Source: Fluviispira vulneris
GTDB taxonomy: Bacteria > Bdellovibrionota_B > Oligoflexia > Silvanigrellales > Silvanigrellaceae
Direction of reading: 5' to 3'
Length of the DNA stretch: 64,000 nt
NCBI RefSeq assembly: GCF_014281055.1
Contig: NZ_JACRSE010000001.1
Location: 620,001 to 684,000, forward strand
Under the pieces are notes generated by a model. That model had not been told where the DNA came from. It saw only the letters and a list, made by a program, of their open reading frames with translations, and made no database searches. How positions within the stretch are numbered: the stretch's first letter is position 1; every line of letters starts with the position of its first letter. This document shows, in pieces, positions 36,071-45,075 of this stretch. A program made the translations under genes and the position numbers.

Positions 36071-38575
36071 TCATTTAGTCGACGTTAATACGGAATCACT
36101 GCTAAGAATTAATTCACTTTCAAGTGAGCTTGCCCCTTTGATTTTCATTTGCGATGAAAATAGATTCTTATATTTTTTAGGTTCACGTTCACGCATTATT
36201 TTATAACATGCCTCAATTACATGTTCGCTTTGAGGTTTGCAATAAAAATCTCCATCTCGCCCAAATGCTCCGCGGTTTTCTTTAGCAGTTAAAGTGCGTG
36301 GCATACAATCTAAATAATGAAATGCATTATTTTTTTCTATTGTCTGCTGCAACATATAGGCACTTGCTCCACCAGGTACATCTTCATCAAAAAAGAGCAC
36401 TGCATTAGTTTTTTGGATCGATTTTGTTATGATTCCAGTGATATCGAAAGGTAGCAGAGTCTGCACATCGATCACTTCCACAGACACTCCAATTTTTTCT
36501 AATTCTTCAGCAGCTTCAAGTGCAATTTTACAGCAAGCACCATAAGTGACCACGGTTAAATCACGACCCTCCCGAAGAACTTCAGGAATACCTAAAGGAA
36601 CAGTGAATGAAGAAATATTATCAGGCACTTTTTCTTTCAAACGATAAGCATTGAGCACTTCAATGACAATTGCTGGGTTATCTGATTGAAGAAGTGTATT
36701 GTAAAAACCAGCTGCTTGGGTCATATTTCGCGGCACACAGATATAAATTCCACGTAAAGCATTGAGAAGCACACCCATGGGCGAGCCTGTGTGCCATACA
36801 CCTTCTAAGCGGTGTCCTTTCGTTCGGATGATAACAGGAGCTTTTTGCCCGCCAGCAGTCCGGTAATGCAAGGTTGCTAGATCATCTGAAGCCGTTTGTA
36901 GCGCATAAAGAAAATAATCGAGGTATTGTATGTCAACAAGCGGACGTAACCCCCGAATGGCTGAACCTATTCCTTGCCCTAAAATCGTCGATTCACGTAT
37001 CCCAGTGTCAGTGATTCGTAAATCTCCATATTTAGCATTTAGTCCTTCGAAAACGAGGTTGACATCACCAAGTTTTCCAACATCTTCTCCAATAGCAAAA
37101 AATAAGTGATTCGATGCTAATTGATGATCGAAACAGCGCTGTAATATAACTCTCCCATCAACAGTTTCTGATTTTTCAGAATATATGGGTTTAGTTTCTT
37201 TTACTTTTAGAGGTGATTCAGCAGATTCACTGTAAAGTTTATTTTCATAAACATTGCTGAATTTAGCAGAATATTCTTCATAGAATTTTACAAGTTTCTC
37301 TTTTTCTTTCGAATCTTCATCTGCTAAAAGTAGAAGAGTTTTAAAAAGTATAGAATGAATATATCTTCTATTTAAAGAAATAGAGTTTTCTAAAGAATGA
37401 ATTAATAAATTTATTTTTTCGGTTTTTTGAGATGTTTTTTTAATTTCCGATAAGAGATGGACAACGGAATTTCTTTCTTCTTTAATGGGATCTAAATATA
37501 AATTCCACGCTTTCTTTCTTGATTCTTCAACAAATTTTTTTTCTTCTTCTTCAATTTTGTCAAGCTTTTCTGATTTTGCAATTTTATTTTGAATAATCCA
37601 TTCGCGGAATTTTTTTAAACAACAATATTCCTTTTCCCAATCAAGTCTTTCTTTAGATTTATATCTTTCATGACTTCCACTGCTAGAATGCCCTTGTGGT
37701 TGAGTTAATTCTGTGACATGGACAAGTGCTGGTTTATGTTCATTACGTGATTTTTCAGTTGCCTCTAAATATGTTTCACATAACTTTAAATAATTCCAAC
37801 CTTCTACTTGATAAATAGTTATTCCTTGGTTGGCATTTTCTGAACAAAACCCAGCCAAAGCTTGAGAAATTGAGTTATTTACAGTTTGTAACTCACGTGG
37901 AACTGAGATACCAAAACCGTTGTCCCAAACAGAAACGACCATAGGAACCTGCAAAACACCTGCAGCATTCATCGTTTCAAAAAAGACTCCTTCTGAAGTA
38001 GAAGCATCTCCGATAGAACCAAAGACAACTTCATTGCCATTTTTTGAAAATGATTTCGAAAATTTTTCAAGCTTTTTATTGTTTCTATATATTTTAGATG
38101 CATAAGCAAGACCAAGCATTCGACTCATTTGACCAGCAGTGGGGGAAATATCAGAGATCGAATTTTTAGTTTCTAATTGATTTTTGTATTTTCCATTTTC
38201 GTCCAATAATCTGCTCGCAAAATGAGAATTCATTTGACGTCCACCAGAATTGGGCTCATTTATTAAATTATGATCGGCATAAAGCTGAGAGAAAAACTGC
38301 GTTACGTTAACATTGCCAATTGCCATTTCAAATGTTTGATCACGATAATAACCTGTTCTAAAATCTCCTTTTTGAAAAGATTTTGCGACCGCAATTTGTG
38401 GCAATTCGATTCCATCTCCAAAAATACCAAAACTCGCCTTGCCAGTCAGAACTTCTTTCCTTCCCAAAAGACTGGTCAGTCGACTTCGCATTGCGAGGCG
38501 ATAATCATTTAAAATTTCTTCGTATGTGAATGAATATTTTCCATTGGGAGTCTTTATAATGCGGTTGGTTTCCAT
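36071..38575 (-). CDS. Fused alpha/beta E1 component of a 2-oxoacid dehydrogenase (branched-chain or pyruvate type)
   Basis: The 834-residue protein joins both E1 chains. The alpha part (residues about 30-400) has the TPP/Mg motif GSIGDASTSEGVFFETMNAAG and phosphorylation-loop-like SSSGSHERYKSKERLD. The beta part (about 480-800) has GEDVGKLGDVNLVFEGL, DTGIRESTILGQGIG and VVTYGACCKIALEAAEEL. It decarboxylates a 2-oxoacid and passes the acyl group to lipoamide of E2; no E2/E3 gene is in the window. Fused alpha-beta E1 proteins are known, for example in Bacteroidetes. AGGAG lies 9 bases before the ATG. The final ~17 codons lie in DNA shared with the duplicated ART locus, so the C-terminus may have been altered by that event. 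Confidence 0.88.
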   Translation of the reverse strand: METNRIIKTPNGKYSFTYEEILNDYRLAMRSRLTSLLGRKEVLTGKASFGIFGDGIELPQIAVAKSFQKGDFRTGYYRDQTFEMAIGNVNVTQFFSQLYADHNLINEPNSGGRQMNSHFASRLLDENGKYKNQLETKNSISDISPTAGQMSRMLGLAYASKIYRNNKKLEKFSKSFSKNGNEVVFGSIGDASTSEGVFFETMNAAGVLQVPMVVSVWDNGFGISVPRELQTVNNSISQALAGFCSENANQGITIYQVEGWNYLKLCETYLEATEKSRNEHKPALVHVTELTQPQGHSSSGSHERYKSKERLDWEKEYCCLKKFREWIIQNKIAKSEKLDKIEEEEKKFVEESRKKAWNLYLDPIKEERNSVVHLLSEIKKTSQKTEKINLLIHSLENSISLNRRYIHSILFKTLLLLADEDSKEKEKLVKFYEEYSAKFSNVYENKLYSESAESPLKVKETKPIYSEKSETVDGRVILQRCFDHQLASNHLFFAIGEDVGKLGDVNLVFEGLNAKYGDLRITDTGIRESTILGQGIGSAIRGLRPLVDIQYLDYFLYALQTASDDLATLHYRTAGGQKAPVIIRTKGHRLEGVWHTGSPMGVLLNALRGIYICVPRNMTQAAGFYNTLLQSDNPAIVIEVLNAYRLKEKVPDNISSFTVPLGIPEVLREGRDLTVVTYGACCKIALEAAEELEKIGVSVEVIDVQTLLPFDITGIITKSIQKTNAVLFFDEDVPGGASAYMLQQTIEKNNAFHYLDCMPRTLTAKENRGAFGRDGDFYCKPQSEHVIEACYKIMREREPKKYKNLFSSQMKIKGASSLESELILSSDSVLTSTK

Positions 38576-38741
38576 AGAAACACACTCCTCTAGCCTTATA
38601 CGTACAACATCTTTTAAGCCAATCTCCCAAAAATATGGGATTTGCTTTTACCTACACATATATGAGACAATTTAAAAAATCTAGCCAGTAACTTATTTTT
38701 CTTCGTTGACCTGTTGCTTTTATATATAATAAGGAAAATAT

Positions 38742-39446
38742 ATGAAAAATACAGTAATTTTAATATTATTTTTTTTATTTACACCGCCTTCACATTCTCA
38801 GGTCAAAGATCACTCCCATTTGTGTGATTATTTTGAGTTAGATACATTTCTTTTTGACTACCAAACAATTTCTGCTGATAATAGCGACAACTCTGGAGAA
38901 AGTTACCAAATTTTCACTGGGCGACCAGCAGTTAATTTTTGTTTTGCAAGTCAAAATTTTATTTTTCGTCCTTCAATCTCAATTAATGTATATGAAAACT
39001 CAACAAATGGCTCCTTCTCTGTTGGCAAATTACTAAATAAAAGCAATGAATTTGGTATATTTCTTTCCTTAAATCGAAGAGAAGAATCTTCAGGAAATGG
39101 TTCTTCTGTTTATAAACTCATTTCTTCAAATTTTCTAATAGGGCCATACCTTAAAATATTTCACACACTATTAGAAGATAATGATCTTGAATTTACAACA
39201 AGAATATCTTATTTATATTATGATCAAAGAACAACAACAAATGGAGCCAACACTCTTATAACTGAACAAAAAGGAATCAGTCTTTATTTTGAAGAACTTT
39301 ATGCAAAGAAATTAAGTTCACATTTATTTTTAATACCACATGTATCTATTTATTATGCCTATACTTATGATTCAGTAGGTGTTGCTTCTGGGAGAAATAT
39401 TGTTGATTTTAAAATTTTTCCTTTATCGCTGCGATGGATTTTTTAA
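38742..39446 (+). CDS. Exported protein, possible small outer-membrane beta-barrel
   Basis: A signal peptide (FFLFTPPSHSQ, cleavage after about residue 19) precedes ~215 residues of alternating polar and hydrophobic residues (FRPSISINVYENS, FLIGPYLKIFHTLL, LFLIPHVSIYYAYTY), ending in SLRWIF with a terminal Phe. That pattern is usual for outer-membrane beta-barrels. AAGGAAA lies 6 bases upstream of the ATG. The stop overlaps the convergent binding-protein gene by 4 bases. No named family recognised. Confidence 0.65.
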   Translation: MKNTVILILFFLFTPPSHSQVKDHSHLCDYFELDTFLFDYQTISADNSDNSGESYQIFTGRPAVNFCFASQNFIFRPSISINVYENSTNGSFSVGKLLNKSNEFGIFLSLNRREESSGNGSSVYKLISSNFLIGPYLKIFHTLLEDNDLEFTTRISYLYYDQRTTTNGANTLITEQKGISLYFEELYAKKLSSHLFLIPHVSIYYAYTYDSVGVASGRNIVDFKIFPLSLRWIF

Positions 39447-40261
39447 AGATTACTTGATAATTTACTTATATAATTCTGTTTTATTTCTTCAATCCTCCCA
39501 TTCTTCTTCATGTCATTAATTATAACATTAATGTCTTTAATAAATTTATCTTTAAATGGGAACTTGCTTTGTTGAGTCTTCAAAAAACCAATATATCCAA
39601 ACTCTTTGCTTAGATCCATTATTTTTATTATCTTTTCTTCAGGACTATTAGGATTATAGAATCCACCTCTTCGCAATTTTTCAAGTTCAATTTCTATAGC
39701 AATATCATCATTCACATAACAATCAATATGATGCGCAATTACTTTTCTTAAATTTTGATATGTTTCTTTTGTTTCACTTAAAAATATATATTCTTTTGCA
39801 ACTGCATCCATGATAATTTTAGGCATAGCAAAGCCAGAGTTTTTTGACACAGTTAATCCTTTATAATCTTCTGGCCACTTTTTTTTCTTTAAAATGCTCT
39901 TTGTTGCTCTGCAAAATAATGCTAATTGTTCATTTAAAATTTTTTCAGAGTATTTCATCCAAGCTCTCTCTACCGGTCTATAATATGGTGGATATATAGC
40001 TAAAACATTTCCTTTTTCCACTTCAGCCAACCCTCTTTTCCAGGGAACAGCTTCAATTTTAACTTCAAAGTCTTTTAGTTTGCTAAAAGCCTCTTTCAAA
40101 ATATTATAATAAATTCCAGCTGGATTTTCATTTTCAATATATGAATAGGGTTGATAACCATCATCTGCATAGATCAAAATTTTTTGCTTTGCCGATGTAA
40201 TCTGATCTGTTGCTATTAAATATAGAACTAAGAAAATGGTATATAAAATTTTCTTATACAT
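39443..40261 (-). CDS. Periplasmic solute-binding protein (SBP family 3), second copy
   Basis: A signal peptide (LYLIATDQITSA) is followed by the family 3 opening ILIYADDGYQPYSYIENENPAGIYYNIL, lobe-I AVPWKRGLAEVEKGNVLAIYPPYYRP and a C-terminal helix with INDMKKNGRIEEIKQNYI. It resembles the binding protein at 29930 in overall design (PWxRGL/V segment) but is a distant paralogue. There is no ABC permease or ATPase beside it. It could be a sensory protein or serve a transporter elsewhere. Confidence 0.82.
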   Translation of the reverse strand: MYKKILYTIFLVLYLIATDQITSAKQKILIYADDGYQPYSYIENENPAGIYYNILKEAFSKLKDFEVKIEAVPWKRGLAEVEKGNVLAIYPPYYRPVERAWMKYSEKILNEQLALFCRATKSILKKKKWPEDYKGLTVSKNSGFAMPKIIMDAVAKEYIFLSETKETYQNLRKVIAHHIDCYVNDDIAIEIELEKLRRGGFYNPNSPEEKIIKIMDLSKEFGYIGFLKTQQSKFPFKDKFIKDINVIINDMKKNGRIEEIKQNYISKLSSNL

Positions 40262-40362
40262 GAATCAAATACCTCATAGAATATAATCCCAATAGATTAA
40301 ATAATATTTTAATTACAATATTTTCAGATTCAACAATTCCACATGTTTTATCGTATAATAAT

Positions 40363-40391
40363 TTGACATTTTAATCTTAGCAAAATTCTAT
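40363..40391 (+). promoter_or_regulatory. Possible sigma-70 promoter of the racemase-like gene
   Basis: TTGACA (40363-40368) is a perfect -35 box. After 17 bases comes TTCTAT (40386-40391), a weak -10. Transcription would start about 20 bases before the AGAGGA ribosome site of the gene at 40419. Confidence 0.35.
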
Positions 40392-40418
40392 TAGAATAAA
40401 AGTTAAGAGGAAATTCTT

Positions 40419-41147
40419 ATGACAACTGAAATCGTTTTAGGTATTCTCACTGGCCATGGCCCCAGAACCACAGCGCCGTTTTTAGATAGAATAGTTACTT
40501 TTTGTCAAAAATTATATGGTGCAAAGCTTGATGCCGATCTACCACATATGCTGATCTATTCTTTGCCAATTCCATTTTTCTCAAACAAAACAGGCGATAA
40601 CGAAATTATCAAAGAACACTTATATCGAGGAATTGATAGATTAAAAAATGCTCAGATTCATATTCTTGCAGTACCAAGCAATTATATTCACCATTATTTT
40701 GACTATATAAAAGAGATAATAAATATTCCAATATTAAATATTGTAAATGAGACAATTGAATCACTGCCAAGAGATAATCATAAATTAGCTTTACTTGCAG
40801 CTAACTCAACAATTGATAATGGATCTTATCAAATAGAATTAGAGAAAAATAATATACATTTTTTTCATAATGATGAATTACAAGATAATGTTTCACAACT
40901 TATTATTTCATTAAAACAAACAGGTTTATCTTCTCATTCATTAAAACTTTGGAAAAAAATTTGTAATTATTGCATAGAAAACAATTGCGATAGCATTATT
41001 AATACCAATAGCGAGATCTCTCACTGTCTAAAATATGAAGGAAGTGAGCTCTTTGCTCATATTACAGATTCTTATGATGTCCTTGCTTCTGCTTGCGTAA
41101 AAAAGTACCTATTATTAAATCAGCAAAACATTTTAAAATTTGGATAA
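40419..41147 (+). CDS. Asp/Glu racemase superfamily protein lacking both catalytic cysteines
   Basis: The 242-residue protein opens with ILTGHGPRTTAPFLDRIV, matching the aspartate racemase start GGMGPxATxxFxxxI. The first catalytic loop, PCNTxH in active enzymes, reads VPSNYIH (Ser87), and the second, GCTE, reads TNSE (Asn197). So both Cys needed for two-base racemisation are gone. It may bind a substrate without racemising it, or use another chemistry such as lyase or hydrolase activity, seen in some superfamily members. AGAGGA lies before the ATG. Monocistronic. The family call is fair; the function is open. Confidence 0.65.
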   Translation: MTTEIVLGILTGHGPRTTAPFLDRIVTFCQKLYGAKLDADLPHMLIYSLPIPFFSNKTGDNEIIKEHLYRGIDRLKNAQIHILAVPSNYIHHYFDYIKEIINIPILNIVNETIESLPRDNHKLALLAANSTIDNGSYQIELEKNNIHFFHNDELQDNVSQLIISLKQTGLSSHSLKLWKKICNYCIENNCDSIINTNSEISHCLKYEGSELFAHITDSYDVLASACVKKYLLLNQQNILKFG

Positions 41148-41437
41148 AATATTTAATTGCATTTTGTACTTTTTAACAGTGCTAACAAATATTTTCTCCA
41201 TTCATTTTTCATTTTTTTTCGTGTAAAATAACCTTTCTTTTTCAGTAACTTAAAAAAAAGCTTGATTTCTTAAAAAATAGCGCCTAACCATTTATTTTAA
41301 TTAAAATTTATTCAGATAATTGCTCTAACCAAGACCACTAACATATAATAATAATTGATATAAAAAATTTGACGATTCTCGATCTATAGGATAAGGTACT
41401 TTCAATGTCTAAAAATAATTTTTTTTAAGGTATCAAA

Positions 41438-41713
41438 ATGAAAAATTCTACAAGTGATTTATTACAAAGTGAATTAATCGGTATTTTGAAAATGCTCAAT
41501 CGTTCTGATTTAAGAATAGTTAATCTTCCACTCTATTATAAAATATTAGAGAAATTTGTAAATTTACTTGATGTTGCAACGACAGCACAAGAAGCTGAAG
41601 ATATTAGGAAAAGTAAGCTTGAAAATATGTTTGAAAATAAAACAGAGCAAGAGCAGACTGACTCAAACGAAGGAGAATTACAAAATATAAAACCAACAGG
41701 CCTTTATCATTGA
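41438..41713 (+). CDS. Small hypothetical protein
   Basis: The 91-residue product is acidic and helical, with no signal or membrane segment and no known motif. AAGG lies 7 bases before the ATG. An in-frame mini-ORF (ATG at 41405, MSKNNFF, stop at 41426-41428) comes just before it, and its TAAGG supplies the ribosome site. This could be a leader peptide or an older start lost to a stop within the T-rich run. The 290 bases before it (41148-41437) hold nothing else that I recognise. Confidence 0.5.
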   Translation: MKNSTSDLLQSELIGILKMLNRSDLRIVNLPLYYKILEKFVNLLDVATTAQEAEDIRKSKLENMFENKTEQEQTDSNEGELQNIKPTGLYH

Positions 41714-41778
41714 GAATATATTTTCGACAAGCGAGTCATATCTAGAGAAAGTCAACTTCCAACAATATATTCGATCTT

Positions 41779-42894
41779 TTATTTTTGTTTTGAATCGAGA
41801 TATTCCCGTCTTCTAGCGAGAGCAACGGTTCTTGGAGGTAAATCGAGTTCTTCTTTTCTTTTCGAAGCTAATTGTCCACAAGCAGCACTGACATCTTGTC
41901 CACGACTGTAACGAACAGGTGCTGGAATGGATCTATCAGATAAATATTTTTGAAAATCGCGCATACGGTCATAATCAGTTGCAACCATGTTATCTGCTCC
42001 GGGATGTGGATTCATAGGTATAAGATTTACTTTTGCTTTCATCCCATGCAGAAATTTAACCAATTTTTTTGCATGTGTCATTGAGTCATTGACTCCTTTG
42101 ATCATAACATATTCAAAAGTAATTCCGTGACGTGTCTGCACCGGATATTCAAGCAAGACTTTCTTCATTTCAGCCAATGAATATTTTTTATTAACAGGCA
42201 TCATAGATGATCTCTGTTCTTCATCAGGTGAATGCAAAGAAATAGCAAGTGCCACAGGCACATCTTGACCCAAACGAGTAATTTCAGGCAAAAGTCCTGA
42301 AGTTGAAACTGTGACCTTATGTTTTGAAAGACCAAATATTTTTGGATCGACCATTAATTTACAAGCAGCAACCACATTGTCATAATTATCGAGCGGTTCA
42401 CCCATCCCCATAAAAACGATATTAGTTACTTTTCTTTCTAAGATATTGCGTTCTATAAGTCTCTTATTGGCAATGACAATTTGAATTAATATTTCACCCA
42501 TCGATAAATTACGACTTAAACCCATTTTACCCGTTTGGCAAAAAGTACAGGCCATGCGACAGCCCACTTGACTGCTTATACATAATGTTACTCTATTGTC
42601 AGATGGCATAAGTACACATTCAGAAAACCGACCATCGTATAATTTAAGTAATATTTTTTCACTGCCATCTTCAGATGCTAAAATTGTATCTATTTCAGGA
42701 ATAGACCAATCAAATTCTTGAGCCAATAAATCACGTAATAATTTAGGAATATTTGAAAAATCTTGGGGAGAAAAACAATGACGCAAGAACAACCAATCGA
42801 TCAATTGTCGTGCTCTAAAGCCCTTGTCACCTTTAGAAATAAACCATTCAGCCCAATCTTTTTCGCTCATCAAAAGAGCAATTTTCTTATTCAT
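41779..42894 (-). CDS. rlmN: 23S rRNA (adenine-2503-C2)/tRNA methyltransferase
   Basis: The 371-residue radical-SAM enzyme has the CxxxCxxC cluster motif in GCRMACTFCQTG, the GGE-like segment NIVFMGMGEPLDNYDNV, and the resolving Cys in SAACGQL near the C-terminus. It installs C2-methyl on A2503 of 23S rRNA and on A37 of some tRNAs, affecting translation fidelity. It is the last gene of a prs - hydrolase - rlmN unit, 7 bases after the hydrolase. Confidence 0.97.
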   Translation of the reverse strand: MNKKIALLMSEKDWAEWFISKGDKGFRARQLIDWLFLRHCFSPQDFSNIPKLLRDLLAQEFDWSIPEIDTILASEDGSEKILLKLYDGRFSECVLMPSDNRVTLCISSQVGCRMACTFCQTGKMGLSRNLSMGEILIQIVIANKRLIERNILERKVTNIVFMGMGEPLDNYDNVVAACKLMVDPKIFGLSKHKVTVSTSGLLPEITRLGQDVPVALAISLHSPDEEQRSSMMPVNKKYSLAEMKKVLLEYPVQTRHGITFEYVMIKGVNDSMTHAKKLVKFLHGMKAKVNLIPMNPHPGADNMVATDYDRMRDFQKYLSDRSIPAPVRYSRGQDVSAACGQLASKRKEELDLPPRTVALARRREYLDSKQK

Positions 42895-42901
42895 AATACC
42901 C

Positions 42902-43819
42902 TTAAACTAAAAACTCACTCACATCTTGAACAAATTTATCGGCTTCTTCTATGAGAATAAGATGCCCAATTCCCTCATAGACTTTCAAAACAGAATTCTC
43001 AATATTCGACTTTAAATAAAGAGAATTTTCTAATGGAATAATATGATCTTCATCTCCAGAAATAATAAAAGTTTTTGCTTTTATCTTTGTAAGAAAAGAT
43101 GTCCCATCAAAAATAGCTGATGTATAAAATTGAATTTCTGCAGATTTATCACTGCTAGCTTCATTTTCTGCTCGAGCTTTTAAAATAGATTTGCACATCA
43201 TATCAAAAAGCAATGGTGATCCTTGCAAAAATCTTTTGCCAAAGTAACGAGCCATCTGTTCTTTTGTAGACTCTAAAGTTACATAAGGATTCTTATACTT
43301 AAGCTCTTTCGGATCTGTTACCTGAACTGGCCATTTACGACCGCTTCCCCCAGCAGTGGTGCTTACAAGAAAAAGCTTATCCACATTTCCATTGTAAGCA
43401 GCTAAGGTTTGGACAATCATTCCACCCATACTGATACCAAGAAGAGAAAAGGCAGTGAGATTGAGTTTTTTGCAATAAATAGCAGCTAACGCGCTGACAT
43501 CTCGTGCCATTCTCTCAACTGTAAGTTTGTCGTCACCAGTATCTAGTGTTTCACCCGAAAAACGGTTGTCGAGCGAAAGGGTCGCCGTGTTTGGAGATAT
43601 CTTTTCAATTTTTTTACGAAAAGCTCTAAAATCTTGGCGCGTGCGCTGATAGCCATTCACCAAAATAAGCAGCCGATGGCAGGCTTCTTGCGCAGGTATA
43701 AAGTCAAACGCAATTCGAGCTCCCTCAAATTCTAAAAACTGAAGACCTGCTTCGTCTTTCAGACAAACATCGAATAGGGAAAGAGGCAAGGAAGAAAATT
43801 CAAGATAGTCGATGTCCAC
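42902..43819 (-). CDS. Alpha/beta hydrolase
   Basis: The 305-residue product has the nucleophile elbow SLLGISMGGMIVQTLA (Ser in GxSxG), acid Asp in IISGDEDHIIP and His in YEGIGHLILIEE, a complete catalytic triad. The oxyanion region is ILVNGYQRTRQDF. The fold matches lipolytic esterases and related hydrolases; the substrate is unknown. It is in one unit with prs (9 bases upstream) and rlmN. Confidence 0.88.
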   Translation of the reverse strand: MDIDYLEFSSLPLSLFDVCLKDEAGLQFLEFEGARIAFDFIPAQEACHRLLILVNGYQRTRQDFRAFRKKIEKISPNTATLSLDNRFSGETLDTGDDKLTVERMARDVSALAAIYCKKLNLTAFSLLGISMGGMIVQTLAAYNGNVDKLFLVSTTAGGSGRKWPVQVTDPKELKYKNPYVTLESTKEQMARYFGKRFLQGSPLLFDMMCKSILKARAENEASSDKSAEIQFYTSAIFDGTSFLTKIKAKTFIISGDEDHIIPLENSLYLKSNIENSVLKVYEGIGHLILIEEADKFVQDVSEFLV

Positions 43820-43828
43820 TCTCTGCCC

Positions 43829-44770
43829 TCAAATAAAAAGATTGCTGATAGAATCTGAGTTGTGAATACGACGAATTGCCTTACCTAAAAGCTCAGATAC
43901 ACTTAACACTTCAATTTTAGGGCACTTTTTAGCCTCAGCACTTAAAGGAATGGTATCGGTGATATAAAGTTTCTCTATACAGCTATCATTTAAACGGGAA
44001 ATGGCAGGGCCAGAAAGAACTCCATGGGTTATGGCTGCATAAATTTTAATAGCTCCTCTTTCTCTTAGAACGGCAGCCGCTGAAGTCAATGATCCAGCTG
44101 TGTCACAGATATCATCGACGAGGATAGCGGTTTTATCCTTAACATCTCCAATTAAATTCATTACTTGTGAAACTCCCGGGCGATCACGTCGCTTATCGAC
44201 TATGGCCAGTCCGCAACCCAAAACTTTAGCGAGTGCTCTTGCACGCTCAACACCACCTGCATCGGGTGAAACTGTGATGACATTTTGTAAATTCATTTTA
44301 CTAAAGTGTTCAACAAAGACGGGTTTACTGAAGAGATGATCGACCGGAAGGTTAAAGAAGCCTTGAATAGCTCCCGTGTGGAGCTCTATGGTAAGAATGC
44401 GGTTTACACCAGCACTGACGAGAAGATCGGCAATCAATTTTGCCGTAATCGGCGTTCTTGGAGCACTTTTGCGTTCTTGGCGACTGTACCCATAATATGG
44501 GATAACCGCAGTGATACGCTGAGCACTGGCTCGTCTCAGGGCATCGATCATGATGAGAAGTTCCATGACATTTTCGTTCGTCGGTGCACAAGTAGGCTGA
44601 ATAATAAAGACATCCCGCCCTCTCACATTGCTTTCAATTTCAATACGAGTTTCTCCATCAGAAAACCGACCAATGAGAGCAGTTCCAATTGGAACATCTA
44701 GATATTGACATATTTTATGAGCCAATTCATGATTTGCATTGCCTGAAAATATAAGGAGTTCACTTTCCAT
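43829..44770 (-). CDS. prs: Ribose-phosphate pyrophosphokinase
   Basis: The 313-residue enzyme has the class I PRPP synthase motifs: FSDGETRIEIESNVRGRDVFIIQ, PYYGYSRQERK for ATP, PDAGGVERARALAK, and the PRPP loop AILVDDICDTAGSLTSAA. It makes PRPP from ribose-5-phosphate and ATP for nucleotides, His and Trp. It is the first gene of the unit with the hydrolase and rlmN. A structured non-coding RNA with its own terminator lies just upstream, so prs needs a promoter in the ~80 bases between them. Confidence 0.97.
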   Translation of the reverse strand: MESELLIFSGNANHELAHKICQYLDVPIGTALIGRFSDGETRIEIESNVRGRDVFIIQPTCAPTNENVMELLIMIDALRRASAQRITAVIPYYGYSRQERKSAPRTPITAKLIADLLVSAGVNRILTIELHTGAIQGFFNLPVDHLFSKPVFVEHFSKMNLQNVITVSPDAGGVERARALAKVLGCGLAIVDKRRDRPGVSQVMNLIGDVKDKTAILVDDICDTAGSLTSAAAVLRERGAIKIYAAITHGVLSGPAISRLNDSCIEKLYITDTIPLSAEAKKCPKIEVLSVSELLGKAIRRIHNSDSISNLFI

Positions 44771-44854
44771 ATGATTAACCCGCTAAAATAGAGTAAAATA
44801 ATGACACATAGACCTTTACTCTGTAACGGCAAAATCATCTAAATGCAACCGATT

Positions 44855-45068
44855 ATAAAAAAAGCGGAGCACAGTTTTCTTGCAAACCGCAACCAAGATT
44901 CCATCCTGAGAATCTGAACCCATCCTTAGGCAAATCAACTGATTTCAAAGCTGATGTCCAAAGTGCCTTGCTAAACAATGGCACAAATTAGGTTTCCTTT
45001 TCACCTTCCTCCTGAAGGTCGTTTGCTTGACGACTGTGAGCCGCTACACATACTTTCGACGGTTTAGC
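44855..45068 (-). ncRNA. Probable rod-shaped structured RNA, 6S-RNA-like in size and shape
   Basis: This stretch is free of good ORFs and more GC-rich than other gaps. Read on the minus strand, AGCGG-CT-CACAG (45045-45034) pairs with CTGTG-CT-CCGCT (44874-44863), closing about 183 nt. Inside, a symmetric 7x7 loop is followed by GCAAAC pairing with GTTTGC. Local hairpins also fit: GTCGT/ACGAC, ACCTTC/GAAGGT, GTGCC/GGCAC and GATTC/GAATC. Seven T follow the closing stem (44863-44857), as at a terminator, and a -35/-10 pair lies before it. A terminal stem, long rod and ~184 nt length suit 6S RNA, which binds RNA polymerase. I have no primary-sequence signature, so the class is a guess; a structured RNA of some kind is likely. 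Confidence 0.5.
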
Positions 45069-45075
45069 AAATTTT

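Noticed and set aside
38706-38740. TTGACC and TATAAT boxes before the exported protein gene
   Set aside because: The spacing is about 13 bases and the -10 lies nearly on the ribosome site, so it would not work as a normal promoter.
41405-41428. Seven-codon mini-ORF as an attenuation leader
   Set aside because: It is too short, has no regulatory codons and no alternative hairpins that I can see. I mention it only with the downstream gene.
44306-44701. Plus-strand 131-residue frame opposite prs
   Set aside because: prs is certain on the other strand, and this frame has no start signal or family resemblance.
44855-45068. RNase P RNA, tmRNA or SRP RNA as identity of the structured RNA
   Set aside because: None of the expected signatures is present: no GAGGAAAGTCCGG of RNase P, no tRNA-like end with tag frame of tmRNA, no GGAAGCAGC-type SRP loop.
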